From JAOSJT01 sp035914695 (GTDB lineage Bacteria > Bacteroidota > Ignavibacteria > SZUA-365): a DNA stretch of 22,551 nucleotides. Shown here piece after piece: positions 8,476 through 17,128 of this stretch. A program made the translations under genes and the position numbers. The stretch is from positions 1-22,551 of the forward strand of contig JAMIQH010000219.1 in the NCBI GenBank assembly GCA_035914695.1, given 5' to 3'. Each line of letters begins with the position of its first letter. Positions within the stretch are counted from its first letter, which is position 1. The notes below the pieces were generated by a model that worked only from the letters and a program-made list of their open reading frames with translations, had not been told where the DNA came from and searched no databases.

Positions 8476-8520
8476 AAAAAAAAAACGGCGGGATCGAACA
8501 TGGACGCGGTGTTCGATCCC
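8476..8520 (-). terminator. Terminator-like hairpin with T10 tract
   Basis: The 11-bp perfect stem is GGGATCGAACA (8490-8500) with TGTTCGATCCC (8510-8520) and a 9-nt loop. On the minus strand it is followed, after four bases, by ten T's (A10 at 8476-8485). This fits an intrinsic terminator for transcription coming from the OmpA-family gene, about 550 bp after its stop, and lies upstream of the small membrane-protein gene. The 4-nt gap before the T-tract is slightly long. Confidence 0.5.
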
Positions 8521-8912
8521 ACCTGTCACGCAGGTACGAATACCTGAGCGCATACCTTATAATTGGCACGACACACAAGCGATGGGGAAAATTCCCTGAA
8601 CTTTTTTTCGATCCGCGAGGGAAATGCCGCGCTGAAAATGTTCCAGCCGTGTAACGCAAGGGCGCAAGGATACGAACGCCATACTTCGGTGTTCCGTGGA
8701 ATCGGAATGATGCATCGTTAGCGTTTGTATCGTCCCCCGAAGCCGCGGAGATCTGCGGAGCGCTTGGAGTTGCCACTCGACATCGTCCTCGAATCCCAAC
8801 GCGATATGCAGCCGACGCTTGCAATGGACGCCGATTCGCGTCGCCGCCGACAGCTGGCGTGGGATTTCTTGCCCGGTGTCAATCTGCGCGGACCCTCGCG
8901 GACTTCCACGAA

Positions 8913-8941
8913 TAATCTGTGTGCAATCTGTGCAATCTGTG
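8913..8941. repeat. Short tandem repeat, unit CAATCTGTG
   Basis: Three near-identical 9-mers lie at 8913-8921 (TAATCTGTG), 8924-8932 and 8933-8941 (both CAATCTGTG). They are non-coding and followed by a short T-run. From memory, similar 'AATCTGTG' strings occur as dispersed intergenic elements in several bacterial genomes, which I cannot verify here. Confidence 0.6.
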
Positions 8942-9072
8942 GTTTTTCCCCTTTGTCACATCCACTCTCACAATTATCACAGCATCCGCATCATGTTCAT
9001 TCTCCCGGGTGTAATGCAACGAGCGCACGCGTGTGTACGCATGCGCTCGTGTAAAAAAAGAACAGGACGCGT

Positions 9073-11118
9073 TTATTCGACCGGAGTTTCCACCACGATA
9101 CTGACGGTGCGGCAGTAGAACCGGCCTTCGGGCAATTCGTTGGTGTACATGTCGGTTTCGCCTCTGCCCGTGGCGTTCTCCAACGGCTGTCCCAACGCGC
9201 GCGCGGCCGAGCGCGCACGGCCATCGGACAGGCGTTGGTTCACCGGCGATTCGCCAATGCGATCGGTGAAGCCGGTGATAGTGACGCTGGCATTCGGGGC
9301 GATGCGCGGAGTGATCATGCCGACGATGCGGACATTCCGCTCACCCAGCTCTTCGGAGTTGAAATCGAAGAGAATCAGATTGTAGCGATCGATTTCCTTG
9401 TCGCCCAAGCGCTCGCGGCGCTTTTTCTGCACGGTCAGCTGCTCGACGGGAAGTTCACGTGATGGCGACAGGGCCTCCTGGGCCGCGGCGTCGCGGACGC
9501 GCAACTGGTAGCGCAACGCGTCGCTCCCGCGGGGAATATTCAAGCGGTCGCGTTCCACCTCCCATTCCAGACGTGATGGCACGTCGCCCTGTCCGTCGAA
9601 CTTGCGCAGTTGCGTCTCGCCCTGCGACACAGGCAAGGACCACTCGGTGATGCCGGCCTGGCTTTCCACCACCGGCTTGAAACGAATGACCGGCGGATTC
9701 ACCGAGCGCAAGGTGTCATCGATAATCACCGGATCGAGAATGCGGGGATCGTTCGACACCATTTCCACGCGGCGGTTTTCCTCCACGCCATCGACCTCGC
9801 CGACATTCGAGGGCTTTTCGGGAAGGCCACGTGCCTCGATGCTGATGCGCTTTGTGTCGATGGCCCAGGCGGCGACGAGATAATCGCGCACGGCTTCGGC
9901 GCGACGGCGCGACAGTTCCATATCGCCCGCCTCGGGGGGAGCGGCGGTATTCGTGCCGGTCAATCGCAAACTGGCATCCGGGTACTGCCGCATGCGCTTG
10001 CCGACGATGTTCAACACATGATGATAGGTGCCAAGATTGTCGCGTGGTTTCAGATCGAGTAATTCAAAGCTCCGGGTTTGCTCCGGTGTCAAACGGTCGT
10101 AGCGCTCGGGGATGCTCGCTGAACTCTCGTCGAAGAATACATAGTGCAACAGCGGCCGCATTTCGCTGGCGATGAATTCCTCCACGCGGATGCGCACAAT
10201 GGGTTGTTCGGTTCCACTCGGATCCACGGCCACGGCAGTAACATCAGCCGCAAGCGCTGGAGGTGGTGGGGGTGGGGGCGGTGGTGGTGGAGGTGGTGGC
10301 GGCGGTGGTGCGACTTCCTCTGGCGCGCTTTCCGGGCGATACAGGATACCGACACCGGCGCGAAATGCGCGCGCATTCCAGTCGAGTCCTGAAACCACTG
10401 GTGTGAATGCCATCGAATACAGCACTTCCGGTGCCGCCATCAGTGAGCGCTGATCGTTCAACGGCAATTCATAGCGCAAACCCACGACCAGTCCCGCCGT
10501 GAATGACGAGGCGTCGGGAATATCGCCGCTGAACTCGTTCCGCGTGCGACGCTGCGTGTCAGTGAACACGCCCACATCCGATGGCTCGACGATGCGCTCT
10601 TCCTGCTCGTACGTCGCGCCCAGAACCAAACCGAGTGACGGACCTGCCATGAAGTACAGGTCGTTCACCACCTGCCACGATAGCAGCGGCTCGAGATTCA
10701 CCGACGTAAGCGCCGCGTCGATGCGATGCTCGAATCGTCCCGGCACGGCCTCGCCCGCCACGTTCAGGAGAATGGGCTCCTCATCCGTGAGCAATGCGCT
10801 GAAATCGTGATACCCCAGTCGTGTGAGTAATGACACGCGTTGCGTGAGTTCCCAATCCAGCATCACGCCAACCGCGAAGCCATTGCCGTCGCCCGATTCG
10901 AAGCGTGGACAGCAGTTGGGAATACCCGGCAACTTGCTGAAATCCGCGGAATGCATGTTCCATTGATAATTCGCGAATAACCCGTAGCGCAACGGCGAGG
11001 GCTCCGGCATCTGCGCGCGCAGCGGTTGTGCGACACCCAACGCGATGAACGCGCCGAGCACGAGCAGCAATGCCCTGTGCCGCGGCGATGGTAAACATGA
11101 TGCTGCTGTACGTTTCAT
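9073..11118 (-). CDS. OmpA-family outer-membrane protein with poly-proline linker and two OmpA-like domains
   Basis: The 681-aa product has a signal peptide (hydrophobic ALLLVLGAFIALGVA, cut near LRAQ). A small beta-barrel-like domain follows to ~265, then 17 consecutive prolines (271-287). A first OmpA-like domain lies at ~320-455, a beta-rich middle segment at ~456-575, and a second OmpA domain at ~578-681. The second keeps the peptidoglycan-binding Asp and Arg (GFTD, D619; LSDGRA, R634) at the family's usual 15-residue spacing. In the first, the Asp position is Asn (GTNT, N390), so it may not bind diaminopimelate. The likely role is linking outer membrane to cell wall. The start at 11118 has GGAGAG 5 nt upstream; the longer frame to 11199 overlaps the preceding gene and lacks this site. 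It follows the giant repeat protein by 46 bp, so the two are probably co-transcribed and may act together at the surface. Confidence 0.85.
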   Translation of the reverse strand: MKRTAASCLPSPRHRALLLVLGAFIALGVAQPLRAQMPEPSPLRYGLFANYQWNMHSADFSKLPGIPNCCPRFESGDGNGFAVGVMLDWELTQRVSLLTRLGYHDFSALLTDEEPILLNVAGEAVPGRFEHRIDAALTSVNLEPLLSWQVVNDLYFMAGPSLGLVLGATYEQEERIVEPSDVGVFTDTQRRTRNEFSGDIPDASSFTAGLVVGLRYELPLNDQRSLMAAPEVLYSMAFTPVVSGLDWNARAFRAGVGILYRPESAPEEVAPPPPPPPPPPPPPPPPPALAADVTAVAVDPSGTEQPIVRIRVEEFIASEMRPLLHYVFFDESSASIPERYDRLTPEQTRSFELLDLKPRDNLGTYHHVLNIVGKRMRQYPDASLRLTGTNTAAPPEAGDMELSRRRAEAVRDYLVAAWAIDTKRISIEARGLPEKPSNVGEVDGVEENRRVEMVSNDPRILDPVIIDDTLRSVNPPVIRFKPVVESQAGITEWSLPVSQGETQLRKFDGQGDVPSRLEWEVERDRLNIPRGSDALRYQLRVRDAAAQEALSPSRELPVEQLTVQKKRRERLGDKEIDRYNLILFDFNSEELGERNVRIVGMITPRIAPNASVTITGFTDRIGESPVNQRLSDGRARSAARALGQPLENATGRGETDMYTNELPEGRFYCRTVSIVVETPVE

Positions 11119-11164
11119 GACGACTCTCCGCCTCTCCATGGTTCTATTGATCCCCGCACGGCGC

Positions 11165-14100
11165 TCAGGCGTTGCGACAGTAGGGTGATGGCATGGCACT
11201 CGCAGTCATGGCGCGTATTGGCAGGCGCTGCCGACAGCGATGTCCTTGGAACAATCCAGTCGGTAAAGTATCACGCACGGGCACATCACGCCAGCACAAG
11301 GCGCATTGCCCGCCAAGAATTGCGGCTCGTCCGTGCCGAAGCATAGGCGTGTACGGCCGCACTACCGTTGCACCCAACCGCACGCTGCGCGCTTCGCTCA
11401 TCGTGGCGCATCCCGCTGCATTGCGCGTCCGCACCTGATAGCTGCCGCTTTGCGTGGCGACGTACATGCGCGCAGTCGCGCCAGGAATGGGTACGCCATC
11501 CCGATACCACTGATACTCCACCGCTTCGAAGGCAATGAGCGTATCGCCTCTCCGCACCATGGACGCGGGGGGCGCCGCAAGCACCTCCACACGTACCGCC
11601 TCCGACGTACTTGTACAGGAACCCTTCCCTTTCACTCGAACACTATATTCGCCGGCACCCCGAACGACGATGCTGCGGGTTGTGGCACCGGTGGACCACT
11701 CGTAGCTCTCATAGCCCTGGCCGGCATCCAACCCCACGCTGTCGCCCTCGCAAAAACGCAATGGTCCCTGCGCACTGATCACCGGCGCGGGACGCGGATA
11801 AACTCGGACCAGCAGGGCTTCGGAGTTTCCCTGACAGCCACGATTGCCGACGGCACTCACCTGATAGCTCCCCGGTTCGCCGATGGCGCGGCGCGCGCCG
11901 GTGGCTCCGTCGGACCAGGTGTAGCGCGTCAAGCCCTCGGTGGCCGTCACCCATACGGAATCGCCCTCGCACAAGGATACTTCGCCCGCCGGCTGAGTGG
12001 CCACCAGCGGCCGCGGCGTGACGTTGAGACGCACAGTGTCGGTCATCCGGCAGCCAGCGGCATCGGTGACGGTAACGGTGTAGACCATGCTCCGTGACGG
12101 TGTTGCAACAGGCGTTCCGGCATTGCGATTGTCAAGCCCCTCGGGGGGGCTCCAAAAAAAAAGGAAGGGTCCGTTCCCTCCTGTCACGCCTCCACCGATC
12201 TGCGTGGGCGTGCCCTCGCACACGGTGATATTCCTCGGCATCAGCAATCGTGGGGGTGAGGAAATGTTGACGAATACCGAATCCTGAAATGTGCACCCCC
12301 CGGCATCGGTCACCGTCACCGTGTACAGCGTTGTCGCAACAGGCCGGGCCTCCGTGCGTGCGGATGTCGGACGCGACAATCCGTTTTTCGGGAACCACTG
12401 GTAGCGATACGGTCCCCTGCCCCCCGAGGCCTGCGCCGCGAGTTGCGTCGACGACCCGGGACAAATCGTCACGTCTTCGCCTACTTGCACGCGGGGCGAC
12501 GGCCGCACCTTGACACGCACGGTGTCCCGCGTCTCGCAGCCGAAAGAATTGCGCACCGTCAGCATGTAGGACGTCGTGGCCTGAGGTTCGGCAAGAGGCG
12601 CGGCGGCATCCGCATCGTCAAGCCCTTCTCTGGGCAGCCAGGAAAAACTTGCGGCATGCGTCGTGTCCGCGGTGACATTGCCAATGCGCACACGTTCGCC
12701 CAAGCACAAATCCGCATCATCACCGGCATCCGCCTTGTTGCAGGGGAGCACGGTCACCGTGATTGTCGCGCTGGCTGCGCAGCCGTTGTTGTCCGTCACC
12801 GTTACCACGTACGTCGTCGTCTGAATGGGATTGGCGATGGGATTCGGCGCGGCACCGTCGCTCAGACCTTCGCGCGGTGTCCAGTTGTAACGATACGGAC
12901 CACCCGATCCCCGCACCGATAGTTCAAGGCGTTTGCCCTGACCACGGCAGATGCTGAGTTCACGCGGCAGGGTCAACGCCGGTGGCGGCGACACGTTCAC
13001 CTGCACTTCGTCTTGCGCGGTGCAGCCCAGCGCATCCGTTACCAGCACGGTGTAGCGCGTACTGCTCTGCGGTGTGGCGGTTGGTGTGGCGCTGGCGGGA
13101 TTGCTCAACCCTGTCGCGGGCGACCATTGATACCGATAGGGCGGCGTGCCGCCGCTGGCCGCGGCGGACAAGGTGTGCGCCGTGCCGGCGCAAATGCGTA
13201 CGTCCTCGCCGGCGCGCACCGTGGGCGCCGCGGAAACGAACACCGTCACCGTGTCGCTGGAAGTGCAGCCCGAGGCGTCGGTCACCGACAGGGTGTACAC
13301 GGTGGTGCGCGCCACGGAAACGATGGGATTCAGCGTGCGCGCCGAACTGAGGCCGATTGAGGGGTTCCACGTGTAACGATACGGTGGACGCCCTCCACTG
13401 ATGGTGGCACTGAGCGAGGCCTTCGACCCCGAACAGGTTGAAACATCCTGCCCCGCGTCCGCAATGGGAGGATCGAGCACGGTGACAGTCACCTTTTCGC
13501 TCACACTGCAACCCGAGGCATCGCTGACCGTGATGGTGTATTCTCCGCTGCGCGATGGACGCACCACTGGATTGGCGATATTCGGATTGGAGAGGCCGGT
13601 TTCGGGGCTCCAGCGATAGCTGTACGGAGGTGTGCCACCGCGCACAGTGGCAGACATCGTGCCCGCGCTGCCACCACACAGCGTGAGACGATCAGCCACG
13701 CGTAATTGCGGACGCGGCTGCACCACCACACGCAGCATCGCGGTGGCAACGCAACCCTTGGCGTCCGTGGCGGTCACGGTGTACGTCGTCGTCTTGGATG
13801 GGGTGGCGTTCGGCATGGCCGCGCGTGCATTGTCCAGACCCGAAGCTGGCGACCAGGAATAGCGATACGGAGGGGTGCCGTTTTCCGCTTCCGCCCCGAT
13901 GGCCACCGGCACACCGGCGCAGGCGACAACCTCCTTCGGCAAGGTGATCAGCGGCTGCGGGTATACGGCGACGAGCACCGAATCCGACGCGGAGCAACCG
14001 TTCGCATCCGTCACCGTCAGCACATACAGACGCGTGCGCTCGGCTACCATTTGAGGATTCAGCACGGTGGTCGAGGACAGGCCGTCCCCAGGCGACCATT

Positions 14101-17035
14101 TGTACACGAACGGGGCCTTGCCGCCGCTAGCCCGTCCGCGCAAGGTCGCGGGAGCGCCATAACACAGCGACAGCGCATCTCCGGCATCCACCACCGGCGG
14201 CTGATTCACCGTCATGCGCACCGTGTCGCTGGCAATGCATCCATTTGCATCCTTCACCGTCACGATGACCATGCCACTGCCGCGCGGCGTGTACACCGCT
14301 TCGGATGCGGAAGCGTCCCGCATTTCCGCAGCGGGAGTCCATGTGTAACGGAACGGTGCCGTGCCGCCTTGCAGTGCGGGTTTGAGCGTCACAGGCACGC
14401 CCGCGCACAACGTGCGATCCTCGCCCAGCGCGATGCGCACGCCGGGATGCACGGTCACAAGCACCGAATCCTCGACGCTGCAACCTTGGGCATCCGTCAC
14501 GGTCAGCGTGTACAGCGTGGTCCGCGTGGGTAGAACGGTGGGCGCCGCCGATGTGGCATTGTTCAATCCCTCGGCGGGCGACCAGGCATAGCTGTACGGG
14601 GGCGAGCCCTCTTTGGCCACCGCTTTGAGATTGCCGGGAATGCCCGGGCATAGCGCAAGTGCCGGACCGGCGTCCACCACCGGCAAGGGCACGACGGTTA
14701 CCAGCACCGTGTCGCGACTCACCGCGCCTTCTGCATCCGTGACGGTCAGCACGAAGGTCGTGCTGCTTTTCGGCGCGACCACTGGTTGCTGCACGCCCGA
14801 TTGACGCACCGCGCTCTCCGGTTGCCAGGCAAACTGATACGGCGGCATGCCGCCACCCGCGTCGCCGGCAAGCGTGATGGCAGTACCGGCACAAATCGTT
14901 GTGTCGCGGCCGGCGTTCGCCAGAGGTTCGTCGAAAATCACACGCAGGAAAAACGCATCCGTCAACCCCGCGAGATCCCCTTGCAGCACATTCCCCGCGG
15001 TGCGGAATCCGCGGCTCTCCGTGCCACCCACCACCACGGCATTGCCACGCGCATCCATGGCCACATCGTGACTGATGTCGTGCCCTTCGCCACCATACAG
15101 GCTGCTCCAGAGCATCGCACCTCCGGCCGCGAATTGGCATAGGAACAATTCGTAGCCGGCACCCTTGCCTTTTTGTAACGACGTGCCTTTCACCGGGAAA
15201 TCCCTGCTGCCGGTGTTGCCTGTCACGACAATCGTACCCTTGGCATCCACGGCCACACCCGAGGCCTTGTCCACATCGACGCCGCCGAGGTAGGTCGCCC
15301 ACTGCATTTCACCCTTGCCATCGAAACGCGCCAGGAAGGCGTCGATGGCTCCCGCGAGACGGGGACGGTACGATACGCCTGCCAACGGAAAGCGTGTGCT
15401 GCCCGTGTAGCCGGTCACGACAATGTTGCCCGCGGCATCTACAGCAACGCGTTCGCCGCTGTCCTCGCCTTCGCCTCCGAGATACGTTGCCCATGCGATG
15501 CGTTTGCTTCGCGCGTCGATGCGCAACAACACGGCATCGAAACTGCCGCCGCCATATTGCTGCTGCCGTCCGGTATTGACCGCGGGAAAACCCGTGCTCT
15601 CGGTGCGCCCCACGATCACCACGTCACCATTCGGCGCGAGAGCGAGATCGGCGGCATAATCCATGCTCCACCCGCCAATGTAGCTGGCCCATTCCCTACC
15701 ACCTGAAGCAGTGAAACGCGCCACGTACATGTCGAAATCTCCCGCGTTACTCGTCTGCTGCGCATCCACGGTGACGGGAAAATTCGTGCTGTACGTTCCG
15801 CCCGCCACGCAGATGCGACCTTCCTTGTCCACCGCGAGACCGCCGCATTCATCGCTGTAGCTCCCTCCGAGATAGGTGCACCAGCGCTTCTGTCCTTCTT
15901 TGTTCAAGGTCAGCAGGAACACATCGTAGCGCCCGCCATTGGTGGCTTGAAAGGCACCGCTGCTCACCGGCAAATCCTGACTGGATGACGAGCCCGCTAC
16001 AACGATATCACCCTGCGGCGCGAGGGCGATGCGCGGATGCTCTTCGGAACCCGTGCCTCCGAACAATGTGGTCCAGACGCGGCGTCGATCGCGGGTGAAT
16101 TTCGTGATAAAGAGGTCGTAATTCCCGCGCGGCGTTTCCTGCATCGCACCCGGCGTCACCGGAAACACCGTGCTCGCGGTGTAGCCCACGGCGTACATCG
16201 CGCCATCGGCGTCCACCGACACATCGCGCGCGTAATCCGACAACTCGGCGCCCATGAACGTGCTCCATTGCAGGAACGGATCGATAATCCAGCGACCGCC
16301 GGGTCGAGGTCCGTGCATGGAAAATCCGAGCATATCGTCCTTGATGCTCCAGGAGGCCCGCGCCGCGGTTGCAGCGCCCCGCGCATCGAGGATGATGGGC
16401 GCCGCATCACGCAACGTCCAAGTACCAAACTGGTAGAGCAATGCACCGCCGCGCTCGGTCCGAGGCATGCCCGCGCCACGCAAACGCAGACGGATGTTCG
16501 ACGGATCGGCGCCGGCATGGAGCACGAATTGGTATTTCGCTCCGTTCTCTTCCATGCGGATTTCGAAATCCACGCCGTCCCACACATTCCGGTAGCGGAC
16601 CCCGCCATGAATAGTCCCACCGCCTCGCGCATTCGCGGCGTCGACGTTCAGCACCTCATCACGGGTTTCAATAAATTCCACGGAAGCAACGCGCGCATCA
16701 ACGAAATCCCAGTCCACGCGATGCATCGCCACTGTGGATCCACCGTACAGACCATCGTTCAGGAGTTGCTCGCCGGCACCGCTTGCATAGTGCACGAGCG
16801 AAAAGCCCTGCGATCGGAGAAACACGCGCCCGCTTCGCTGCAGCGTGGACAGCGCCACGACGCGATCAACATCCTGCGCGTTCCACGATGCGGCATGCAC
16901 CGGCACGAAGCCGGGAGTTGCGGTTGGGATTGGTATCCTGTCGGCGAAAGAAGTCCCGTTGGCCTGCGCGCCGAGCGCCATGGCGAAAACGATGGGGACA
17001 ATCGAGAGAAGGGAGCGAAGTGTGAGCTGTCGCAT
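11165..17035 (-). CDS. Giant secreted SBBP / PKD-like repeat protein (1956 aa)
   Basis: The protein has a signal peptide (1-26, hydrophobic SLLSIVPIVFAMALGAQA). A DUF7948-type N-terminal domain follows (~30-255), ending in the usual RWIIDPFLQWSTFMG junction. Seven SBBP beta-propeller-like units (~256-702) carry W.TYLGG, D..GNIVV.G and FPV motifs. Twelve 81-residue PKD/SprB-like units (~705-1676) have the motif GG.PPY.Y.WSP..GLS ... TVTD..GC. Three shorter Ig-like units run to ~1890, and a Cys-containing tail closes the protein. Such proteins are exported surface or adhesion factors in Bacteroidetes relatives. The final ~65 residues (with QCALCW) do not resemble a T9SS sorting domain or a gliding-associated C-terminal domain, so export or anchoring is unclear. 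No Shine-Dalgarno sequence precedes the ATG. It lies between a T9SS-sorted protein gene and an OmpA gene on one strand. The tract G7/A9 at 12143-12162 is slippage-prone. Confidence 0.88.
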   Translation of the reverse strand: MRQLTLRSLLSIVPIVFAMALGAQANGTSFADRIPIPTATPGFVPVHAASWNAQDVDRVVALSTLQRSGRVFLRSQGFSLVHYASGAGEQLLNDGLYGGSTVAMHRVDWDFVDARVASVEFIETRDEVLNVDAANARGGGTIHGGVRYRNVWDGVDFEIRMEENGAKYQFVLHAGADPSNIRLRLRGAGMPRTERGGALLYQFGTWTLRDAAPIILDARGAATAARASWSIKDDMLGFSMHGPRPGGRWIIDPFLQWSTFMGAELSDYARDVSVDADGAMYAVGYTASTVFPVTPGAMQETPRGNYDLFITKFTRDRRRVWTTLFGGTGSEEHPRIALAPQGDIVVAGSSSSQDLPVSSGAFQATNGGRYDVFLLTLNKEGQKRWCTYLGGSYSDECGGLAVDKEGRICVAGGTYSTNFPVTVDAQQTSNAGDFDMYVARFTASGGREWASYIGGWSMDYAADLALAPNGDVVIVGRTESTGFPAVNTGRQQQYGGGSFDAVLLRIDARSKRIAWATYLGGEGEDSGERVAVDAAGNIVVTGYTGSTRFPLAGVSYRPRLAGAIDAFLARFDGKGEMQWATYLGGVDVDKASGVAVDAKGTIVVTGNTGSRDFPVKGTSLQKGKGAGYELFLCQFAAGGAMLWSSLYGGEGHDISHDVAMDARGNAVVVGGTESRGFRTAGNVLQGDLAGLTDAFFLRVIFDEPLANAGRDTTICAGTAITLAGDAGGGMPPYQFAWQPESAVRQSGVQQPVVAPKSSTTFVLTVTDAEGAVSRDTVLVTVVPLPVVDAGPALALCPGIPGNLKAVAKEGSPPYSYAWSPAEGLNNATSAAPTVLPTRTTLYTLTVTDAQGCSVEDSVLVTVHPGVRIALGEDRTLCAGVPVTLKPALQGGTAPFRYTWTPAAEMRDASASEAVYTPRGSGMVIVTVKDANGCIASDTVRMTVNQPPVVDAGDALSLCYGAPATLRGRASGGKAPFVYKWSPGDGLSSTTVLNPQMVAERTRLYVLTVTDANGCSASDSVLVAVYPQPLITLPKEVVACAGVPVAIGAEAENGTPPYRYSWSPASGLDNARAAMPNATPSKTTTYTVTATDAKGCVATAMLRVVVQPRPQLRVADRLTLCGGSAGTMSATVRGGTPPYSYRWSPETGLSNPNIANPVVRPSRSGEYTITVSDASGCSVSEKVTVTVLDPPIADAGQDVSTCSGSKASLSATISGGRPPYRYTWNPSIGLSSARTLNPIVSVARTTVYTLSVTDASGCTSSDTVTVFVSAAPTVRAGEDVRICAGTAHTLSAAASGGTPPYRYQWSPATGLSNPASATPTATPQSSTRYTVLVTDALGCTAQDEVQVNVSPPPALTLPRELSICRGQGKRLELSVRGSGGPYRYNWTPREGLSDGAAPNPIANPIQTTTYVVTVTDNNGCAASATITVTVLPCNKADAGDDADLCLGERVRIGNVTADTTHAASFSWLPREGLDDADAAAPLAEPQATTSYMLTVRNSFGCETRDTVRVKVRPSPRVQVGEDVTICPGSSTQLAAQASGGRGPYRYQWFPKNGLSRPTSARTEARPVATTLYTVTVTDAGGCTFQDSVFVNISSPPRLLMPRNITVCEGTPTQIGGGVTGGNGPFLFFWSPPEGLDNRNAGTPVATPSRSMVYTVTVTDAAGCRMTDTVRLNVTPRPLVATQPAGEVSLCEGDSVWVTATEGLTRYTWSDGATGARRAIGEPGSYQVSAVGNRGCQGNSEALLVRVYPRPAPVISAQGPLRFCEGDSVGLDAGQGYESYEWSTGATTRSIVVRGAGEYSVRVKGKGSCTSTSEAVRVEVLAAPPASMVRRGDTLIAFEAVEYQWYRDGVPIPGATARMYVATQSGSYQVRTRNAAGCATMSEARSVRLGATVVRPYTPMLRHGRAAILGGQCALCWRDVPVRDTLPTGLFQGHRCRQRLPIRAMTASAMPSPYCRNA
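12008..14923 (-). repeat. Twelve in-frame PKD/SprB-like repeats of exactly 243 bp
   Basis: Each unit is 81 codons. The codon for the second conserved Cys recurs at plus-strand positions 14723 (Ala in unit 1), 14480, 14237, 13994, 13751, 13508, 13265, 13022, 12779, 12536, 12293 and 12050, an unbroken 243-bp period over 12 units. All units have the first Cys (C.G motif, ~residue 11 of the unit); eleven have the second (~residue 67), suggesting one disulfide per domain. The DNA has diverged between units, so this is an old array with length strictly conserved. Confidence 0.9.
14930..16270 (-). repeat. Seven SBBP (beta-propeller-like) repeats
   Basis: Seven units of roughly 60-65 residues each begin with a W-(A/S/T)-(T/S)-(Y/F/L)-(L/I/M/F)-GG-like motif, pass through a V(A)VD..G.I.V.G strand and end in a (N/R)FPV-like motif. 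Examples are WATYLGG and VTGYTGSTRFP. Seven copies are consistent with a closed seven-bladed propeller. Confidence 0.8.
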
Positions 17036-17128
17036 GTGGTTGTTTTCGATGTGGATGAAACCGCCGCGGAAAGACCGTCGCAGAACAGCGCGGCGGTGCG
17101 CCCGTCGCCGGACGCACCGCCCGAATTA

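Larger units (their letters stand above)
8308..9072. other. Gene-free intergenic stretch with hairpins and short repeats (765 bp)
   Basis: No convincing coding frame is seen on either strand. Beyond the two elements listed separately, it holds a 5-bp hairpin CGGAC/GTCCG near 8446-8460, two small overlapping stems right after 8520 (ACCTG/CAGGT and AGGTA/TACCT), a GCGGAG direct repeat at 8745-8760, and an imperfect 12-bp inverted repeat at 9019-9050 just past the stop of the OmpA gene. The last is followed by A's on the plus side only, so it does not fit an intrinsic terminator for the minus strand. Confidence 0.5.

Noticed and set aside
8505..8535. tRNA T-arm-like string (TTCGATCC) suggesting a tRNA or tRNA fragment
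   Set aside because: The flanks do not form a proper 5-bp T-stem on either strand, and no anticodon arm or acceptor stem is found. The 11-bp inverted repeat explains the motif.
9019..9060. Hairpin plus A-run just past the OmpA gene as an intrinsic terminator
   Set aside because: On the minus strand the T-run comes before the hairpin, not after it, and the stem has a mismatch, so it does not fit the model for the gene that ends here.
10172..10453. Glycine-rich plus-strand frame (17 consecutive Gly)
   Set aside because: It is the reverse of the poly-proline linker codons of the OmpA-family gene.
12008..14923. Regularly spaced repeats as a CRISPR-like array
   Set aside because: The 243-bp period is in frame and encodes diverged protein domains; there are no identical short repeats separated by unique spacers.
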